Counted from the stretch's first letter, positions 46,226-58,800 are shown. The stretch: DNA of 64,000 nt from Branchiostoma floridae (GCF_000003815.2 NC_049981.1:28070131-28134130); one strand, 5' to 3'. Program-made: numbers and translations. The notes: generated by a model from the letters alone, not told the origin.

Positions 46226-49200
46226 GTGTGCCTCCTGTACAATTTGATTTGCAGTTTTCATTAACTCGTGAAGACGCCATCATCACCATCGAGTAGGCTC
46301 TAGAGATGTTTTTACAACTTTCCATTCCAGACCGGCATGTTTTCAATCGACGCCATACAAATCTTCCGACTGCATTTTAAGGCGTTATGTGTCCTATCTC
46401 CTGTAGTCACGGGGGATAATTTCAATATTGCCCGTAATCAACTCTGTAAATCCAAGCAATATACAGACAGAACGTAGGTTGGGCTTACCGGACCCATCTT
46501 ATTGAAAACTTGAGTTACTCAACCAAGCAGCACGAAGTTGGATACGTTTCTCGACACACTAAAAGGATTCTTTTAGATGATAGCAAGGTTGCCTTACTGA
46601 TATTACAGGCTATATGGGGATAACGTACGTGACCTTGTCTATTCCAATGATACATGCGGACCATCGTCATACGGTCGTTCACCTACGCTCGTAAGTATGA
46701 GCAAGGAGAAATCAGCTATCTACATACCAGAAACCCCGATGATCCGTCAACCCCTTCGTGAGCTACTGTTTTCTAAAGTCTGGAACAAAATCGACTCCTG
46801 CAGTTCCGAAAGCCGCTACGGAGGCCGAATCTACACTACTTGCACCCTGCCCGCGACCATATCATGTTTAAAACAAATGATCTCAAAACCAAACGTTATG
46901 CTGGAGTACCGTAGAAAGCCGCTAAGGCTTCTATCAATCTTGTCCATTTTCCCACCCCCTACCTAGTCCCCACCAGGGTGACTACGGGGAATAGTTGAAT
47001 AATTTGCCAGGGGAGTTTTGCTACCAAAGGATCTAAATTGCCATCCAGGAGAGGGGGTGTCAAGTCAGTGTGAACTGACTCTCCTGGCCAATTATTTGCC
47101 GATTTGTTTTGGACATATTATATTAACCTTAGCCCCTTAGGATTAGAAATGCCGGTTGAAGGCAAACTTGACAAACATGAAGGTACTTTGGAGCTCATAG
47201 AATATTATGCTGATAAACTCTTGCATATTCGCTAACCTACGACCTGACATGGGTGGTTCCATGTTTACAATATACATTGTTGAATATAAAACATGCCTGA
47301 AGAATAACATGGAGAAATGCCATTATCCACAAATAATCCTATAATATGGGAATGCTCTCCACGAATACACCTATGGACATGAACAGCATGACAGGAATCC
47401 TATTTCAAAACCTTCTCTCTTTTTTTAATGACTTTCCATGACTCGCATACGGGTATGAGTTCTCCTGACGCATACGAATGATATAGATATACGAAACCGT
47501 GCAAAAGCACCGGTAGAACACCTCGGTTTTTATTATCCTTTAAATGAAAAAAAAAAATATGGCTCGGTTTTAACCGAACCAAGACAACTTTGTCAACACG
47601 TTATTATGATACATCCACTGACAGATCACGAGCACACATACATAGGCGTTGTAGTTCTACCGAATATGACCATTTCTGAAGCAGTTTTACAAGCCTCGGC
47701 GATTATCAAACGTACTAACAGCTGTCTACAACATCTGCCAGTCGAGGATACGTAACTTTGTGTCAGGTCTGGAAGATTAACCTTATGTAATGCAATATGC
47801 GTTAAGTGCACACCAGCTTGACGCCTTCAGACTAGTGTCTGAAATGTGATCATCTTCAGCTACACGGCCGGTAGGCCCAGACTTCAAGCCACACAGCATG
47901 GAATAATGCAGCTATTTGATTTGATAACATGTATTCAAGAAAAAATTACAGCATTGATATTTTTTTATATATGTTCGGAACAGCAGAGGGAAAACAGATA
48001 AACATGATATAATGAAAGGTAGAGAGGTTCGTACGTACCACCCCACAAGCCGTTATGACAATGTTCTCCCTCAGCAATGCCAGCAGCGTTCGGTGCAAAG
48101 CTTCATATGTCAGAAGATATCTGACATCGACATGTCAATGAGGAGCGATAGTCCCAAACCCCGCCCCCTCTCGACTTGCCGAGCTGCTATTGGCCGAGAA
48201 GGCACGCCGTGAACGGAGAAAGGCATACATGTACATGTATCTTCTCTGGCTCTTCCGTTGACGTTATAGTCACATGGGATATCTCTCTTGTCAATCTGTT
48301 GCTATGGTAGTTTCTCCGTAATATAAACACAATCTAAGTAGCTTTTACAAAGTATACATTTATCATGCATGTTAATCGAGTGTTCTGATTATGTCTATAC
48401 AGAATAGAACGGAATGGTGGAAAGGTATGCCGTCTGTTGTAAAACCCAGCATAACATCCAAATAATAACGATCAAAATGGGAGAGGCTTCGGACAACGAT
48501 CATGCGAATTGAATGCGAGAGACTACGGTAGGGTTTACCGGGATAAATGGTGAACATATATAAATGACCTGACAGAGTGAAACAAATATGCTGACTGGAG
48601 GCGCTCAGTCGTAAGAACGACGACCATTTCAGTACAACTGTGATCAGGATGCTCCATCTTCTGACAGGGAACACAAGTTGCATGAATACTTTTTTGATGA
48701 CTTGGAGTTATGCGTATACATATCTCTGTTAAGATAAGGTCAGGGCATATATCATTTTGAACTGAAAGCTCATCTGTACCGTTGGAAAGGATTGATATAC
48801 CGATTGCTGACGTCAAGGAGCCGTACGATCTCGTGACTTGCATAACCCTAAGGAGAGAGGAACAGCCGAAAACTCTTTGTCTTGTTAAAACACCATTGAG
48901 CTGCTTACATGAAATTTTTTACATGAATGATTTGAATTAGTTTTTAGATCTATTCTTTGCAACTCTAACACTTATGGAAAAGAGTTACGAAAACCTTTGA
49001 TGACCTAAGCATCGTGGCTATGGACAGATTTTTCCACAGAAAATGCTAAACACAATTTATAAGGCATAAAACAACCTTTGTTAAAGGGTAGAAAAGAGCT
49101 AATTCCAAACGCATTCTAACCGCATCCCTGTCATCGAGCACCTTGGTACTTATTACCATCCGGTCTGCTTGGTGAACAGGTTTGTTAGTTGTGGTAACGT

Positions 49201-50835
49201 GATATATCCAGGTAATTTGCTTTCAGCTCTTTAACCAGGGCCCTAAGCCTTTCCAAATGAGTAGCCGTGTCGAACTGACTTTTAAATGCTTTATCTATCT
49301 GTAGGGGGAGCAAAGAAGCCATTCTTTACTCTGCACCGTGACATGTCCTCCCGCGGTGGAAGATAAGGCGGGATCGTGTATCACGAACAGAAATCTATAG
49401 TCCGAGCAGGGCTTGGCTCAACCACATTCTACAGTCCAGGCAGGACTTGGCTCAACGATGGATAGCATCATAGCAGACAGAAAATGAGGAGGATAGTTAC
49501 AGGGAAAAACAGGAAGCCATTTGGCCCTGGTCGCGATGCCGTGCATCACGCCTGTAAAGAAGTACACATTAGCCTGCCGCGAAATCACTGTCACGGCAAA
49601 TTACACCGGAACGGTGATGGCTTCCACCGGCTGTTTCATGCTCAAGACGGCAGCTATGTGGAACTAGGCAGCCAGCTTAACATACTGATAGGCCTTGGAA
49701 ATACCATAGTTATGAAACAATGCATTATGGTTTCTCATGTACCCTTGCAGTACATGCCGTTTATCAACAGTAATCAGACACGGAGGGATAATGGTTGATG
49801 TTGCCGTTTATTCAGTGGTAAATCAATACGATTCAAAGACTTCATGTGAAAGTTATGTCATGTATTTGGTCGTTTGCAAGGCTATATCAAGTAGCTTTCA
49901 CCAAAGCTTTGATGAATGCTCCCTGGCTAGATATTGTTAGCTCTATATGTTATTGGTAAGTAGACTGGTAAGATCTATTTTAGCTGTGCCTTTTTTGCTT
50001 CTATAAAGCTTTGTTCCATATTAAGGAAAACGTTCATGCAGTGCGTTATCTAGCTTTCAAATGGCGCTAACTCGAGTTAATTTATGAGGAAGACGGGCAC
50101 AGATAAAGTAGAATGGCACCCAGGGTTACCGTTATGACAACATTAGGTAATGTTAGCTGGTGTTGTCGTATATCATACGCCTCCAGACAGTCTCCAGACT
50201 GTGACCAGAGGTGTTTGGCTAATTTTGGCAATGCCATGCAATATACGACGGCAAAGTACAAATGTTTGCGAGGAATTCTTTTAAATTTTGAAGGGGACAG
50301 AAGTGGGTAGCTGACTTTGAAATTCTAACACTACTTGCAGCTCAATCTTCTGTGTTTTCCTTATCTCTCTCCTAACGTTACTGATTTTCAAAGAGGTGGC
50401 TCATACAAAGAAATGGTCACAATAGTTTGCGTTTTTGTGGACATTAATTAACTAATATAGGCTTTATCCCTAAAGTTATGCCACGTTCTTTTGGTAATGT
50501 TGCGAACTTTATGAATAATCCTCATGAGATGACAAACTTCCCTGTCTGGGAGAGATTAAAATGTGCTTGATGTGGTAAAACAAATAAACGACTTCATCCA
50601 CTTTTCTTTCCTATTTTTCGTGCAAATAACAAACTGAAAATCCCGACGACGGGCCTAGCAGGTATGTAGCTGTGCATCCATAATGGAAGTAAATATATCT
50701 AAAAGAAATGCCTTGTGAATATGCACTATGGAGTTATATTTTCCTATTTCTATTGAAAAAGGGACATCTAAAGTTCCTATTCTGGCTGAATGATGGAGGG
50801 CACAGCCAACCGTTTTGTGCCGAGAATACAGACGA
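46226..50835. other. Intergenic, no gene recognised
   Basis: A short tandem duplication (AGTCCGAGCAGGGCTTGGCT / AGTCCAGGCAGGACTTGGCT) lies at 49400-49456. The open frames at 46697-46966, 48372-48843 and 49484-49798 lack domains. A possible promoter patch is listed at 48150. Confidence 0.4.
48150..48200. promoter_or_regulatory. Promoter-like GC-box/CCAAT patch
   Basis: ACCCCGCCCCCTCTCGAC (GC box) is followed 25 bases later by GCTATTGGCCGAGAA (inverted CCAAT). No exon was found nearby on either strand, so this may be chance or an orphan promoter. Confidence 0.2.
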
Positions 50836-50837
50836 CG

Positions 50838-50950
50838 CCTGTGAGTGGGATGGAACTGATTTCCTGGTAAGATACTGTTAACAAGCTTGCAATCATCAAA
50901 TCAGGAAAGCTCTCTTGTGTCCAATGGAAAAGTCCACCTGCGGCACGGTA
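50838..50950 (+). repeat. R5 dispersed repeat copy
   Basis: GTGAGTGGGATGGAACTGAT, TTCCTGGTAAGATACTG, TTAACAAGCTTGCAATCATC and CTCTCTTGTGTCCA. Related copies lie at 54455-54560 (plus) and 58690-58800 (reverse). Confidence 0.6.
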
Positions 50951-51210
50951 TTATCGTTGTGCACAGATAACGTGAGAAAGTAGCGGGCATCAAAACCTAA
51001 GTCCTCTGTATACCATCTTCTGGACACTTCAAATCAGATTAAAGGTAAAGAGGGATGTAGTCATGGTAGGTAGTTAACCGCATGACGTTATACTACAGGT
51101 TTAAGACGGGTTCTGGATTTTGGCAATTTCTCGTTGGGATCGGGATCCGGACCACTGTACAGCCCATGAACATGGAATAACCAAAAAACGCTCGGATATT
51201 GCTTATACCC

Positions 51211-51350
51211 ATCGCGTATTCGGCTGTGGGGTGTTTGGCTCAAAGCCAGAAGATCTTGCGTTAGATTCCTCTAAAAAGTTCGCCGTTGTGCCCTTGGCAA
51301 AGGCACTTACGACAAATTTCCTCACTTCACTGTTCTCACTTCACACCTAA
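51211..51350 (+). mobile_element. SINE-like element with conserved 'TTGTGCCCTTGG' block
   Basis: GCGTTAGATTCCTC resembles a decayed B box. About 22 bases later comes CGTTGTGCCCTTGGCAAAGG, then a CACTTACGACAAATTTCC block and CTCACTTC. This GTGCCCTTGGnAAGGCACTTAAC body is common in tRNA-derived SINEs of marine invertebrates and fishes. A short truncated copy. Confidence 0.6.
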
Positions 51351-53090
51351 ATGTATCATAGAAGAAACACTAACGTCCAGGTAAAGACCAACATAAGAAA
51401 ATAAATGAAAGAACACATAGTTTGTTGTCACGATGAAGAGAACAAGCTAAAATCAAAATGCGTGTTCCATGTGATTCTCTTCATGGTATTGCTGGTTAGA
51501 AATAAAACAACCAACATGTGATAAACAAGTTTTGAAATGATTTTTGTCAGAAACCTGGGTAGGCGTCCCAGTTTCTTTAGTCTATGGTTGTTTTTGTCTC
51601 AGGTCTGGATTTATCTGAAGATGATGTCTAGGATCCTCAGGTAGGGATGAAGAGACCATGGAGATAGGAGCACCACCCCAACACTGCAATGGTACGTGAA
51701 AATACAGCCTTGATTTATGTGTGATCACGATTGCCATGATCCTCATCATTATGACGCAGGGAGCTGAAGCGTGGCTATGGAGTGTTATTGCCGCCCCTGC
51801 ACTCTCGCCAAAACCGTCGGTCTTCACCGCTCAAGCACACCTCAAGGAGGTGTCAACTACACGACCAACGCACATCAGCAGCATAACAACACATAGAGCA
51901 GCCACAGGTGCCGTGCGATGCTGCCCCAAAATAGTCAAGAATCTTGTTTATGTTTCCATGTGAAGTATTTTGCTGGTGTTCCCAAACGAGCTTTTTAAAT
52001 GACAATAGCCCCCCCCTCCTCCTCCCATTAACAATATTTCCTTGATGGAGGTGGAACCCACATAGCATTGGACATTATACAACCCATGATGCATTGGACA
52101 CTGCAACCTGGAAAATGGTGATTATCGGTAGTTACGTAAGGCTCGGCTTTTACGTTCAAATGTTTGCTACGCACCCTCGTATGCCACAAAATACTAGCAA
52201 CTTTAATACGAGGCATCTGCAACTAGTACACGTTGTTTTTGCTGTTTCTTTGCGTTCCGTGTCACCCTGACGCATTTCACTGAGTTTAACAATTGCAAGC
52301 TGAAGAAAATCGTTGCAGCCTAGGAAAGGTAGACGACCTAAGAAGGTTTGACATTTGACATCTGCACGAATCTCATGATCAGTCCTTGTCCTTTTCTTTC
52401 TCACAAGGTTTTTCAAGTATGGGGAAGACGTTTTATTTTGGAGATCTTAAGACGTTTGTTCTTGTTGCTATGCCAGAAAATTGACATTCAAAATGTCACC
52501 GCTCCATATCTTCCAAGCAAAGTGCCACTTACCACTCTGGTGGCGGACGGAAACAAGCCATGTATTATGCACCTTTCAGGCGTGTTGTAAAGTGCTCTTC
52601 TTGTTTTTTTTCCAACTGGCACAAGTGGTTGCTACATTGACATTGAGTTTTGACATATGGAAATCTGTTCTGATCATATGGCGTAATTCTTATCAGCCAT
52701 GGATCGTGACATGTGGTATAGCATATGTTATACTAGCAGTGTCATTTTACTCTATATAAATCCTCTTAATATAACTTACTACTGTTTCTTAGCACCGTCC
52801 CTACGTGTACACTTGTAACCCAAGTCGTGTACGTCAGTAAACCGCACACGACATCCTTTACGGATCATTGGGGATCATGCCCCCGCACTGCGAATGCTCG
52901 CATCAGGTAATGCTAGAATTATGATAGTATTCCTCAAATGTATGCCCCTGTCCTGGCTTGGTGGCCTTGTGCCTGGCAACACAAAAATTCACGGGTCATA
53001 ATGGCAAGTGTGAAGATGTTGACACATTGGCAGCACTAAATATGTAGATGTTTTTGGCACATTTAGACAGATTAGCCGTGAGGCTCGGTG
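51351..53090. other. Intergenic, no gene recognised
   Basis: Only small overlapping frames on both strands (51582-51963, 52156-52759), none with a domain. Confidence 0.4.
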
Positions 53091-53094
53091 GGCG

Positions 53095-53180
53095 TCACTC
53101 AACCGAGTATTGAACTCAGGATCTCAGTATCTACTGATTCTGACTCCAACGCCCTAGGTGTTGCGCCACACAGACCCTGA
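53095..53180 (-). mobile_element. tRNA-derived SINE-like head
   Basis: On the minus strand GTCTGTGTGGCGCAACACCT carries an A-box-like stretch and GAGTTCAATACTCGG fits a B box (GGTTCRANNCC type). Spacing is about 55 bases. The arms do not form a good cloverleaf and no intact acceptor stem is seen, so a SINE is more likely than a tRNA gene. Confidence 0.45.
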
Positions 53181-54450
53181 CAACACAGTGAAACATATTC
53201 GGACTCTAAATGGACAAGGTTTTGTCTCTTCCAGTCACATAGAAACGTTTGGCACACACCACTCCAATCCAATATTCCATCCATGTACCCGTAGTCATAG
53301 TTTTTAGAATAGACAAGTATGAAATTGTGTTGTTTATATTTGATATATATTGTATTATATAATTGACATACATCATACCATACACAACTGTTTAGCAATA
53401 GAGTTCATTCATCCATTCATGCATTATACCATCGTCGTTCGCGCAAACGGAGTGCAGTATTGGGATCGCCATGCATGTGTCCTGCAATTTTTAAAGAAAA
53501 GGTCTGTCTTCGAGGTTTGTCTGCTTTAGTTATGTCACTGCTTTCTTGTAAACTCTACGGCATCAAAGTCGTACGGCGGCATACGATGAATGTAACCGCG
53601 CCATTCCACAATGAACACCGAGATAGACCAAGCGCGTGAGAAACGTATTTCATCATAACAACAAGTATGTATAGTTACATTGCTGTCGATATTCTATGTG
53701 CCCGAGACCTAAGACAAGGTGGGATCCAGAGCGAAGCTAGAAAGTGGGAAAAGAATAAATATATGGATTTATGAATGAATGGATGAAGAAGACTTTATTA
53801 ACTTACGTGGATCCGGATACGCGGCTAGATGTTTGCAGCAGGTGTACAACAGCACGGGAGGAGTATTATGACGTCCACTGACCAGCAGGTTTTGGAGGGA
53901 AGTACAACCGTTACGTAACACACGTACCATTGGTTTCCTCTGACGTCAATGCCGTGGGCGGACACTTTTTACCTGCCTTCTTTTAAACAAACCTTCATTC
54001 ATAAAGCAAAAGCATATCTTGTCTTCTTCCATCTAGATAATTGATGAATACAACTTTGCGCTCCAAGCCTCCTTGTCGACAGGTCTACACGTGTGTCAAT
54101 AAGTCGTGGTCTCATATGAGTCCGCATACGTCGATGAAGGCTAGACATTATTAAAGGTGATTAGATACGTTACATGGCAATTACTCAAGCAGATGGACGT
54201 GATTTTGGAAAAGGTCAGTCGTTTCAGATAACATCCGTTAGTGACACCGTTTTCAAAATCATATCCAATGATTTTGAGTCCGCATGCCTTGAGAACCTCA
54301 TGACACCAAAGTAAAACTTTCACTGATAAAATAGAATAAAAGAAATCGAATAAACTGTAGAATAATTTGCTTCGTAAGAATGATGGACATGCCTATTCTG
54401 TGCCCTAAGGCTAAAGAACAGAAAGCTAACGATTATGTGCAAAGACTAAA
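53181..54450. other. Intergenic, no gene recognised
   Basis: No exon, RNA gene or named repeat identified. Short frames only. Confidence 0.4.
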
Positions 54451-54454
54451 TGTC

Positions 54455-54560
54455 TACGACCCTTATGAGTGGGCTGGGACTCATTTCCTGATAAGATATA
54501 ACTCATAGATCTGAAAAGTTCTCTTGTATCCAGTATACACATATCAGCTCCTTTGGTCTT
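54455..54560 (+). repeat. R5 dispersed repeat copy
   Basis: TATGAGTGGGCTGGGACTCA, TTTCCTGATAAGATA and TTCTCTTGTATCCAG match the order of the 50838 copy. Confidence 0.5.
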
Positions 54561-54684
54561 GCCCATTTTCGTCTCATCTACAAAGATTTGGCCAAGTGTG
54601 GCTACCATCAGCATAACTGGACCTTCATCAAAGCTCTAAGGAAATGCTGATGTGCAGACCATTAACCGGCAGAAACAAGGTCAA

Positions 54685-55075
54685 TATTACCATTCCATAT
54701 GCCCAGAGAGCTTTTAAAAAACTTAGATGAATGTTCCCAAACTTCAACATTGCCACCAACTGTTAACCTCTCTCGACCTTCCGGCACAAACTGGTACATC
54801 CAAAAGACCGATCCCAGAAAGGCATCAAGGCCAATGTAATCCAAAGACTCAAACATGAAGAACCCAGCAGCAACGGCACATGTATACATTTCTGCGACCA
54901 GCCGGCCACTAAAAGAAAGTATCAAGAACATTGCAACGCCAGCGCTAATATCTACTCCTCTGCCCTTTTCCACCACTTACAACACAACCAGGAACTCCAA
55001 TCCACAGACATCCTATACCGCGACCGCTGGTTCGAACGGGGAGCTGAAGAGGCTACTGTAACTCAAACAGGAGCT
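54685..55075 (+). pseudogene. Penelope-like element remnant (RT end + GIY-YIG endonuclease), frameshifted
   Basis: Read in the forward direction, this is the 3' coding end of a Penelope-like retroelement. One frame gives NITIPYAQRAFKKLR, a stop, FNIATNC, a stop, then LSTFRHKLVHPKDRSQKG. This is the linker typical between RT and endonuclease. The next frame (from 54855) gives HVYISATSRPLKESIKN, which fits the YIGETxRPLKxRIKxH core of the GIY-YIG nuclease. The first frame resumes with SSALFHHLQHNQEL and ILYRDRWFERGAEEA, matching the conserved SALxxH...RWFERGVKEA end. At least two stops and two frame changes make it a dead copy. The long minus-strand frame over the same bases is a shadow. Family assignment is from motif knowledge. 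Confidence 0.78.
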
Positions 55076-55099
55076 AATTAACTCATTATCTCCATGAAA

Positions 55100-55700
55100 A
55101 ATGGAGATATAACTTTTGGTGTGTCTGTCTGTCTGTCTGTCTGTGTATGTGTGTGTTTGTTTCTGTTTCCGGATATTTGTGGTCAGCATAACTTAAGAAC
55201 CTCTGGATGGATCGCCATGATATTTGATATGTGGGTAGGTGTTGGGAAGACGAATGTCAGGATTAAGTTTGGGCCCCTGGTATGTGACCTTGGTACTGCA
55301 GCAAAAATGGTAGGACTCAAATACCTGTCATATATGTAGTTTGTGGCTGGTGGAACATTAGCAGTATCAACTATGTAAATACGTCCCTAATTTGCATAAT
55401 TAATGTAAAAGTGCTATTATTCTTCTAATTGGTAAATGACGGTAAATCAACATTTGCTTTCAGTGTAAGTGTGAATGTGTACATAACCAAGCATAGATTG
55501 GGTAAATGTGGAAATCAATTACATAATCAGACTATTTCATGGAGATATGAGGTGTCTGAACTCTTGCTTGCATCATATTCTACCCTTATTTCCTATTGGA
55601 ATCGAAATTTGTCTTCAGCTCTTTTGCATTCACAGTATAAACCCAGTTTCCCTCCAGATCTAATCAGTGTCACCAACGAAAGATAGTGGATGCTTTCTGA
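55100..55700 (+). repeat. R1 dispersed repeat copy, the longest forward copy
   Basis: Begins with a small stem (TCTCCATGAAAAATGGAGA) and a (GTCT)n run. It carries in order GCATAACTTAAGAACCTCTG, GATCGCCATGATATTTGATA, GTGGGTAGGTGTTGGGAAGA, TTTGGGCCCCTGGTATGTGA, CCTTGGTACTGCAGC and CTAATTTGCATAATTAATG. Useful as the reference copy for the family in this window. Confidence 0.7.
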
Positions 55701-55851
55701 AACGTCTGACCATTTCCAAAATAACATCCAGTTGCTTGTCAAATGAGTAACCGCTTTCTGGCGAAACCTTTCATCTGTTTGACACCAACCCCAAAAGAAC
55801 AAATTAAAGATTTTCCGCTGTTGCTTTCTTCTGTCATTTGTCCTACTTAAC

Positions 55852-56847
55852 CCTATCCAGACTGGGCTTTTTGGGCCTTCCCTGGCCTGGGGGGGGGGGG
55901 GGGGCTCATTCGACCCCCCCTTCGTATTTTCAAAACGGCTTACTGTATGATCACCAAATTTGTAGGGAAGGTTGTGCTCATCGAGTTTCATAATTCCTGC
56001 AATTTTTATATCATTATGACGTAATATGACGTAATTATGACGTCATTAATTGATATTTTTGGCTAAAACTGGAAATTCCCATAATACCTAAATATCTCAC
56101 TCAAAAAGTTACCAATAAAGGTTTCTTATTAATATTTAAGTGTTATAAGACTTCTGTTGTCAAAAGTCGACGCAACTACGTCAAAATGACTTCATAGAAT
56201 GACGTCATCTGTAGTTTAGCTATCCGCCATCTTGGATTAACGACCCGNNNNNNNNNNNNNNNNNNNNNNNNNNNNNNNNNNNNNNNNNNNNNNNNNNNNN
56301 NNNNNNNNNNNNNNNNNNNNNNNNNNNNNNNNNNNNNNNNNNNNNNNCGCTAAAACCCCATGAAAATTGATTGAAAACGTTCAAATGAATGTTTTCTGTA
56401 AGAAAATACCAAGTAGTGATGAAATTTGAGTGAAAATAAGCTTGTTATACTTTTCATCATGATATTGTCGGCCATCTTGGATTTTGACCAATTACGTCAT
56501 CTCATTAGCATAATTTATGAATATTTAATTATAAATGTTCAACTAAGATGTGTTAGATATTAATGATATATGAAACGATGTTTAGTTTAGCAAGAAAATC
56601 TTAAAATCCCATTGTTTAAACCAAAATTAGTGATTTTTGTAAAATTTGCCTTTCAGAAACCCGTTGCCATGGCAACACGAAAAATCATAAACTTCCCCAA
56701 TTTTATTAAAAATTGTTGCCAACAATATTTTGGGAAAACTCACTAAGTTTGGTTGTTCTAGCACAAGCCGTTTGGGAGCTATAGGGGGTCAAAGTTGCAG
56801 CGGGCACTTTTAGCCCCCCCCCCCCCCCCCCCAGTCTGGATAGGGTT
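55852..56847. mobile_element. piggyBac-like MITE, TTAA-flanked, interrupted by an assembly gap
   Basis: The left end reads TTAA|CCCTATCCAGACTGGG (TTAA at 55848-55851). The right end reads CCCAGTCTGGATAGGG-TT-TTAA (TTAA at 56848-56851). The 16-bp inverted repeats are perfect. TTAA target duplications and CCC..GGG termini are known for piggyBac elements. The right boundary carries two extra T. Poly-G and poly-C runs lie near both ends (55890-55906, 56814-56832). No transposase is seen, though the 100-N gap hides part of the interior. Confidence 0.65.
56248..56347. other. Assembly gap (100 N)
   Basis: Exactly 100 N, inside the TTAA-flanked element. Confidence 0.99.
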
Positions 56848-56851
56848 TTAA

Positions 56852-57290
56852 AGCTCAGCCTTTTACATGAAAATATATACCATCCATGTGATGGTTTTCT
56901 AAAGCGATCATAGCAGTACAACTGTATTTCATAAGGTGCCATGAGACACTGCTGCAAGCTTTTGTCTGCAAATCAATTTGATTTTTCGCCCTTCATGAAA
57001 GAATAAAGCTAATTTCGAGCGAAAGGAAGGTTAAATTTTCACACGTCAAACCAAATACCAACTAGAGTTCTACGAACACATACCTTTGCCAAATAAACCA
57101 GGTTGGTTAGTATGTAGAATGATGTCTGTAGACATTAAAGTGTTATTCATTTTATTTTGTTTTATATGTTATTTGATAAAGTCACACAGACTCTTATCAA
57201 CTAGAATTCTACGACCTCATACCTCTACGACCTCAGACCTATGAAATATTAAGAACTTTTGTAAATGTTAAGCAAATGACATACTAGAAG
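56852..57290. other. Intergenic; contains an AACTAGARTTCTACGA repeat word
   Basis: AACTAGAGTTCTACGAACAC, then CATACCTTTGCCAAATAA, recurs around 57200 and at 63244-63290, so this is repeat-derived, probably the outer part of reverse R1 copies. No gene. Confidence 0.4.
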
Positions 57291-58000
57291 GCCCAAATCT
57301 AATCATTAGTCTTTGTTATTATGAACATCTTTGTCTAAGCTACCTGAATGCCTAAAATGATGAAAATCCGTCGTTCTTTCCTGCAGCTATCCTCATTGGA
57401 ATGTCTTGACAAAAAATGCCCCTGCAGATCCAAAATTAAATGTTAGGGGACTGAAACTTTCCCCACTTTGTCATGACGCTAAAATCTATTTACCACCTTA
57501 ATGTCAATACCATATCATGTCCGGGAAAAGAGATACAATGAAGAAACTGCTGTGAAAGAATATTCTAATAAATTATGAAAATTAGCTATTAATGTGCATA
57601 ATTAGTCTCTCATTATGTTAGTCTTCACTTAGGCATCTACATATTAAAAATCATGCATATCCGCCAACACGGTAACACATTAATTATGCAAATGAGATCA
57701 TCATTTGCATAATCAATATGTATTAACATTTCTCTCTTTCTCCGCTATATACGTGACAAGTTTGAAAGTCCTATCATGGAATGCAGTGGATTTATAAACT
57801 TTCCTTATCAATTATGCAAATTAGCTATTTGCATAATAAGTATTTCATCATGTAAGTCTTCACTTACACCCACTATCTACACACCCAAAATCACAACGAT
57901 CCGTCAACACGTTCTCGAGTTATTCTCGTCCAGAGTTTGAAAGGAAATGGGCGCCTGCAGTTCCAAAAAAAAGCCGCTAGGGAGACAAAACTCACAGCAC
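57290..58000 (-). repeat. R1 dispersed repeat copies, reverse orientation
   Basis: Contains the reverse-complement words AATTATGCAAATTAGCTA, TACACCCACTATCTACAC, CACAACGATCCGTCAACACG and TTCTCGAGTTATTCTC. At least two partial units lie head to tail. A frame starting MGACSSKKKP (57947) looks like a myristoylation signal but lies in the repeat. Confidence 0.6.
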
Positions 58001-58344
58001 TTACTTTCTGCCCCAAGGACTATCTATCATAAAAAAATCACGACCAAAGCATGTTCAGAACACAAGATGACCCTAATTCCGACGAAGAAATGGCAGAGTT
58101 CCCCCCTTCTCGTCAGGGTCATGCCTCCCCGTAATTTAGAGCTAGCAGACTAGTCGTCCGATCGATTTTCGCTACATGTGAGGGGGGGTATAAAAGAAAC
58201 GTATAGAAAATAAACGAATCTTTTTACACTTTGTGTTTTTCGTTGTCTTTTCAGTCACACTTTAACGTTTTGTATGATATACCTCCAATTTTGGTCGTAG
58301 TGAGAGCGCAGCGTAATCGCCGCCTAGTGGACAGGGGGCGGGGT

Positions 58345-58628
58345 CACACATGCGTATATATTCAAGTCCGTTTGAGGTTCGTATGACGCTGTTAGTCTTT
58401 ACCAGGCTCCACAGGTCGCAGGAAAAATAGTACAAATTGGACAAATATGATACATAACCTGCCAGATGAGTTAGCTGACCGACAAGTATGGTTAGCGACC
58501 CAGCTAACTCGTCTGACATGTTACCTCTTTACGTTTGTCCAATTTCTATTATTTTTACAACGACCTGTGGGGCCTGGTGGAGGCAAATACTCCCATGCGC
58601 GCCTCATACGGACTTAAATATATACGCA
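58345..58628. repeat. Foldback element with ~125-bp arms
   Basis: The left arm (about 58345-58475) and right arm (about 58503-58628) are imperfect reverse complements, roughly 80% by eye. Shared words are TTTGTCCAATTT, GCGACCTGTGG / ACGACCTGTGG and ACGGACTTRAATATATACGC. Both arms, read outward from the centre, keep an open frame with the same peptide pattern (SNxYYFxxDLWxLV). Confidence 0.8.
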
Positions 58629-58689
58629 GGATTTGTTCTTTTTGTGTATGTCAAACAAACGAAATGCTTGTAGATAAAGAGACGAAGCT

Positions 58690-58800
58690 GAGCGAGCCGA
58701 AGAGGCGCAGGTGTGTATGTTTAGATCTAATGATTGCAAGCTTGTTAAGAATGCCTTACCAGGGAATCAGTTCCAGCCCAGTCACTATTTTACAAAGGTA
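58690..58800 (-). repeat. R5 dispersed repeat copy, reverse
   Basis: Its reverse complement contains GACTGGGCTGGAACTGATTC, CCTGGTAAGGCATTC and TTAACAAGCTTGCAATCAT, matching 50838-50900. Confidence 0.6.

Noticed and set aside
45625-46296. 223-codon frame with a signal-like N-terminus running into the 29-bp repeat
   Set aside because: It starts at a GTG within repeat-derived sequence and is open only because the repeat monomer lacks stops in any frame.
53095-53180. Candidate tRNA gene
   Set aside because: A and B box-like words are present but the stems do not form a cloverleaf; kept as a SINE-like piece.
54662-54976. 104-codon hydrophobic minus frame
   Set aside because: Antisense of the Penelope-like remnant, whose forward motifs are ordered and specific.
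57947-58153. MGACSSKKK frame suggestive of a myristoylated protein
   Set aside because: Lies inside a reverse R1 repeat; other R1 copies do not keep the frame.
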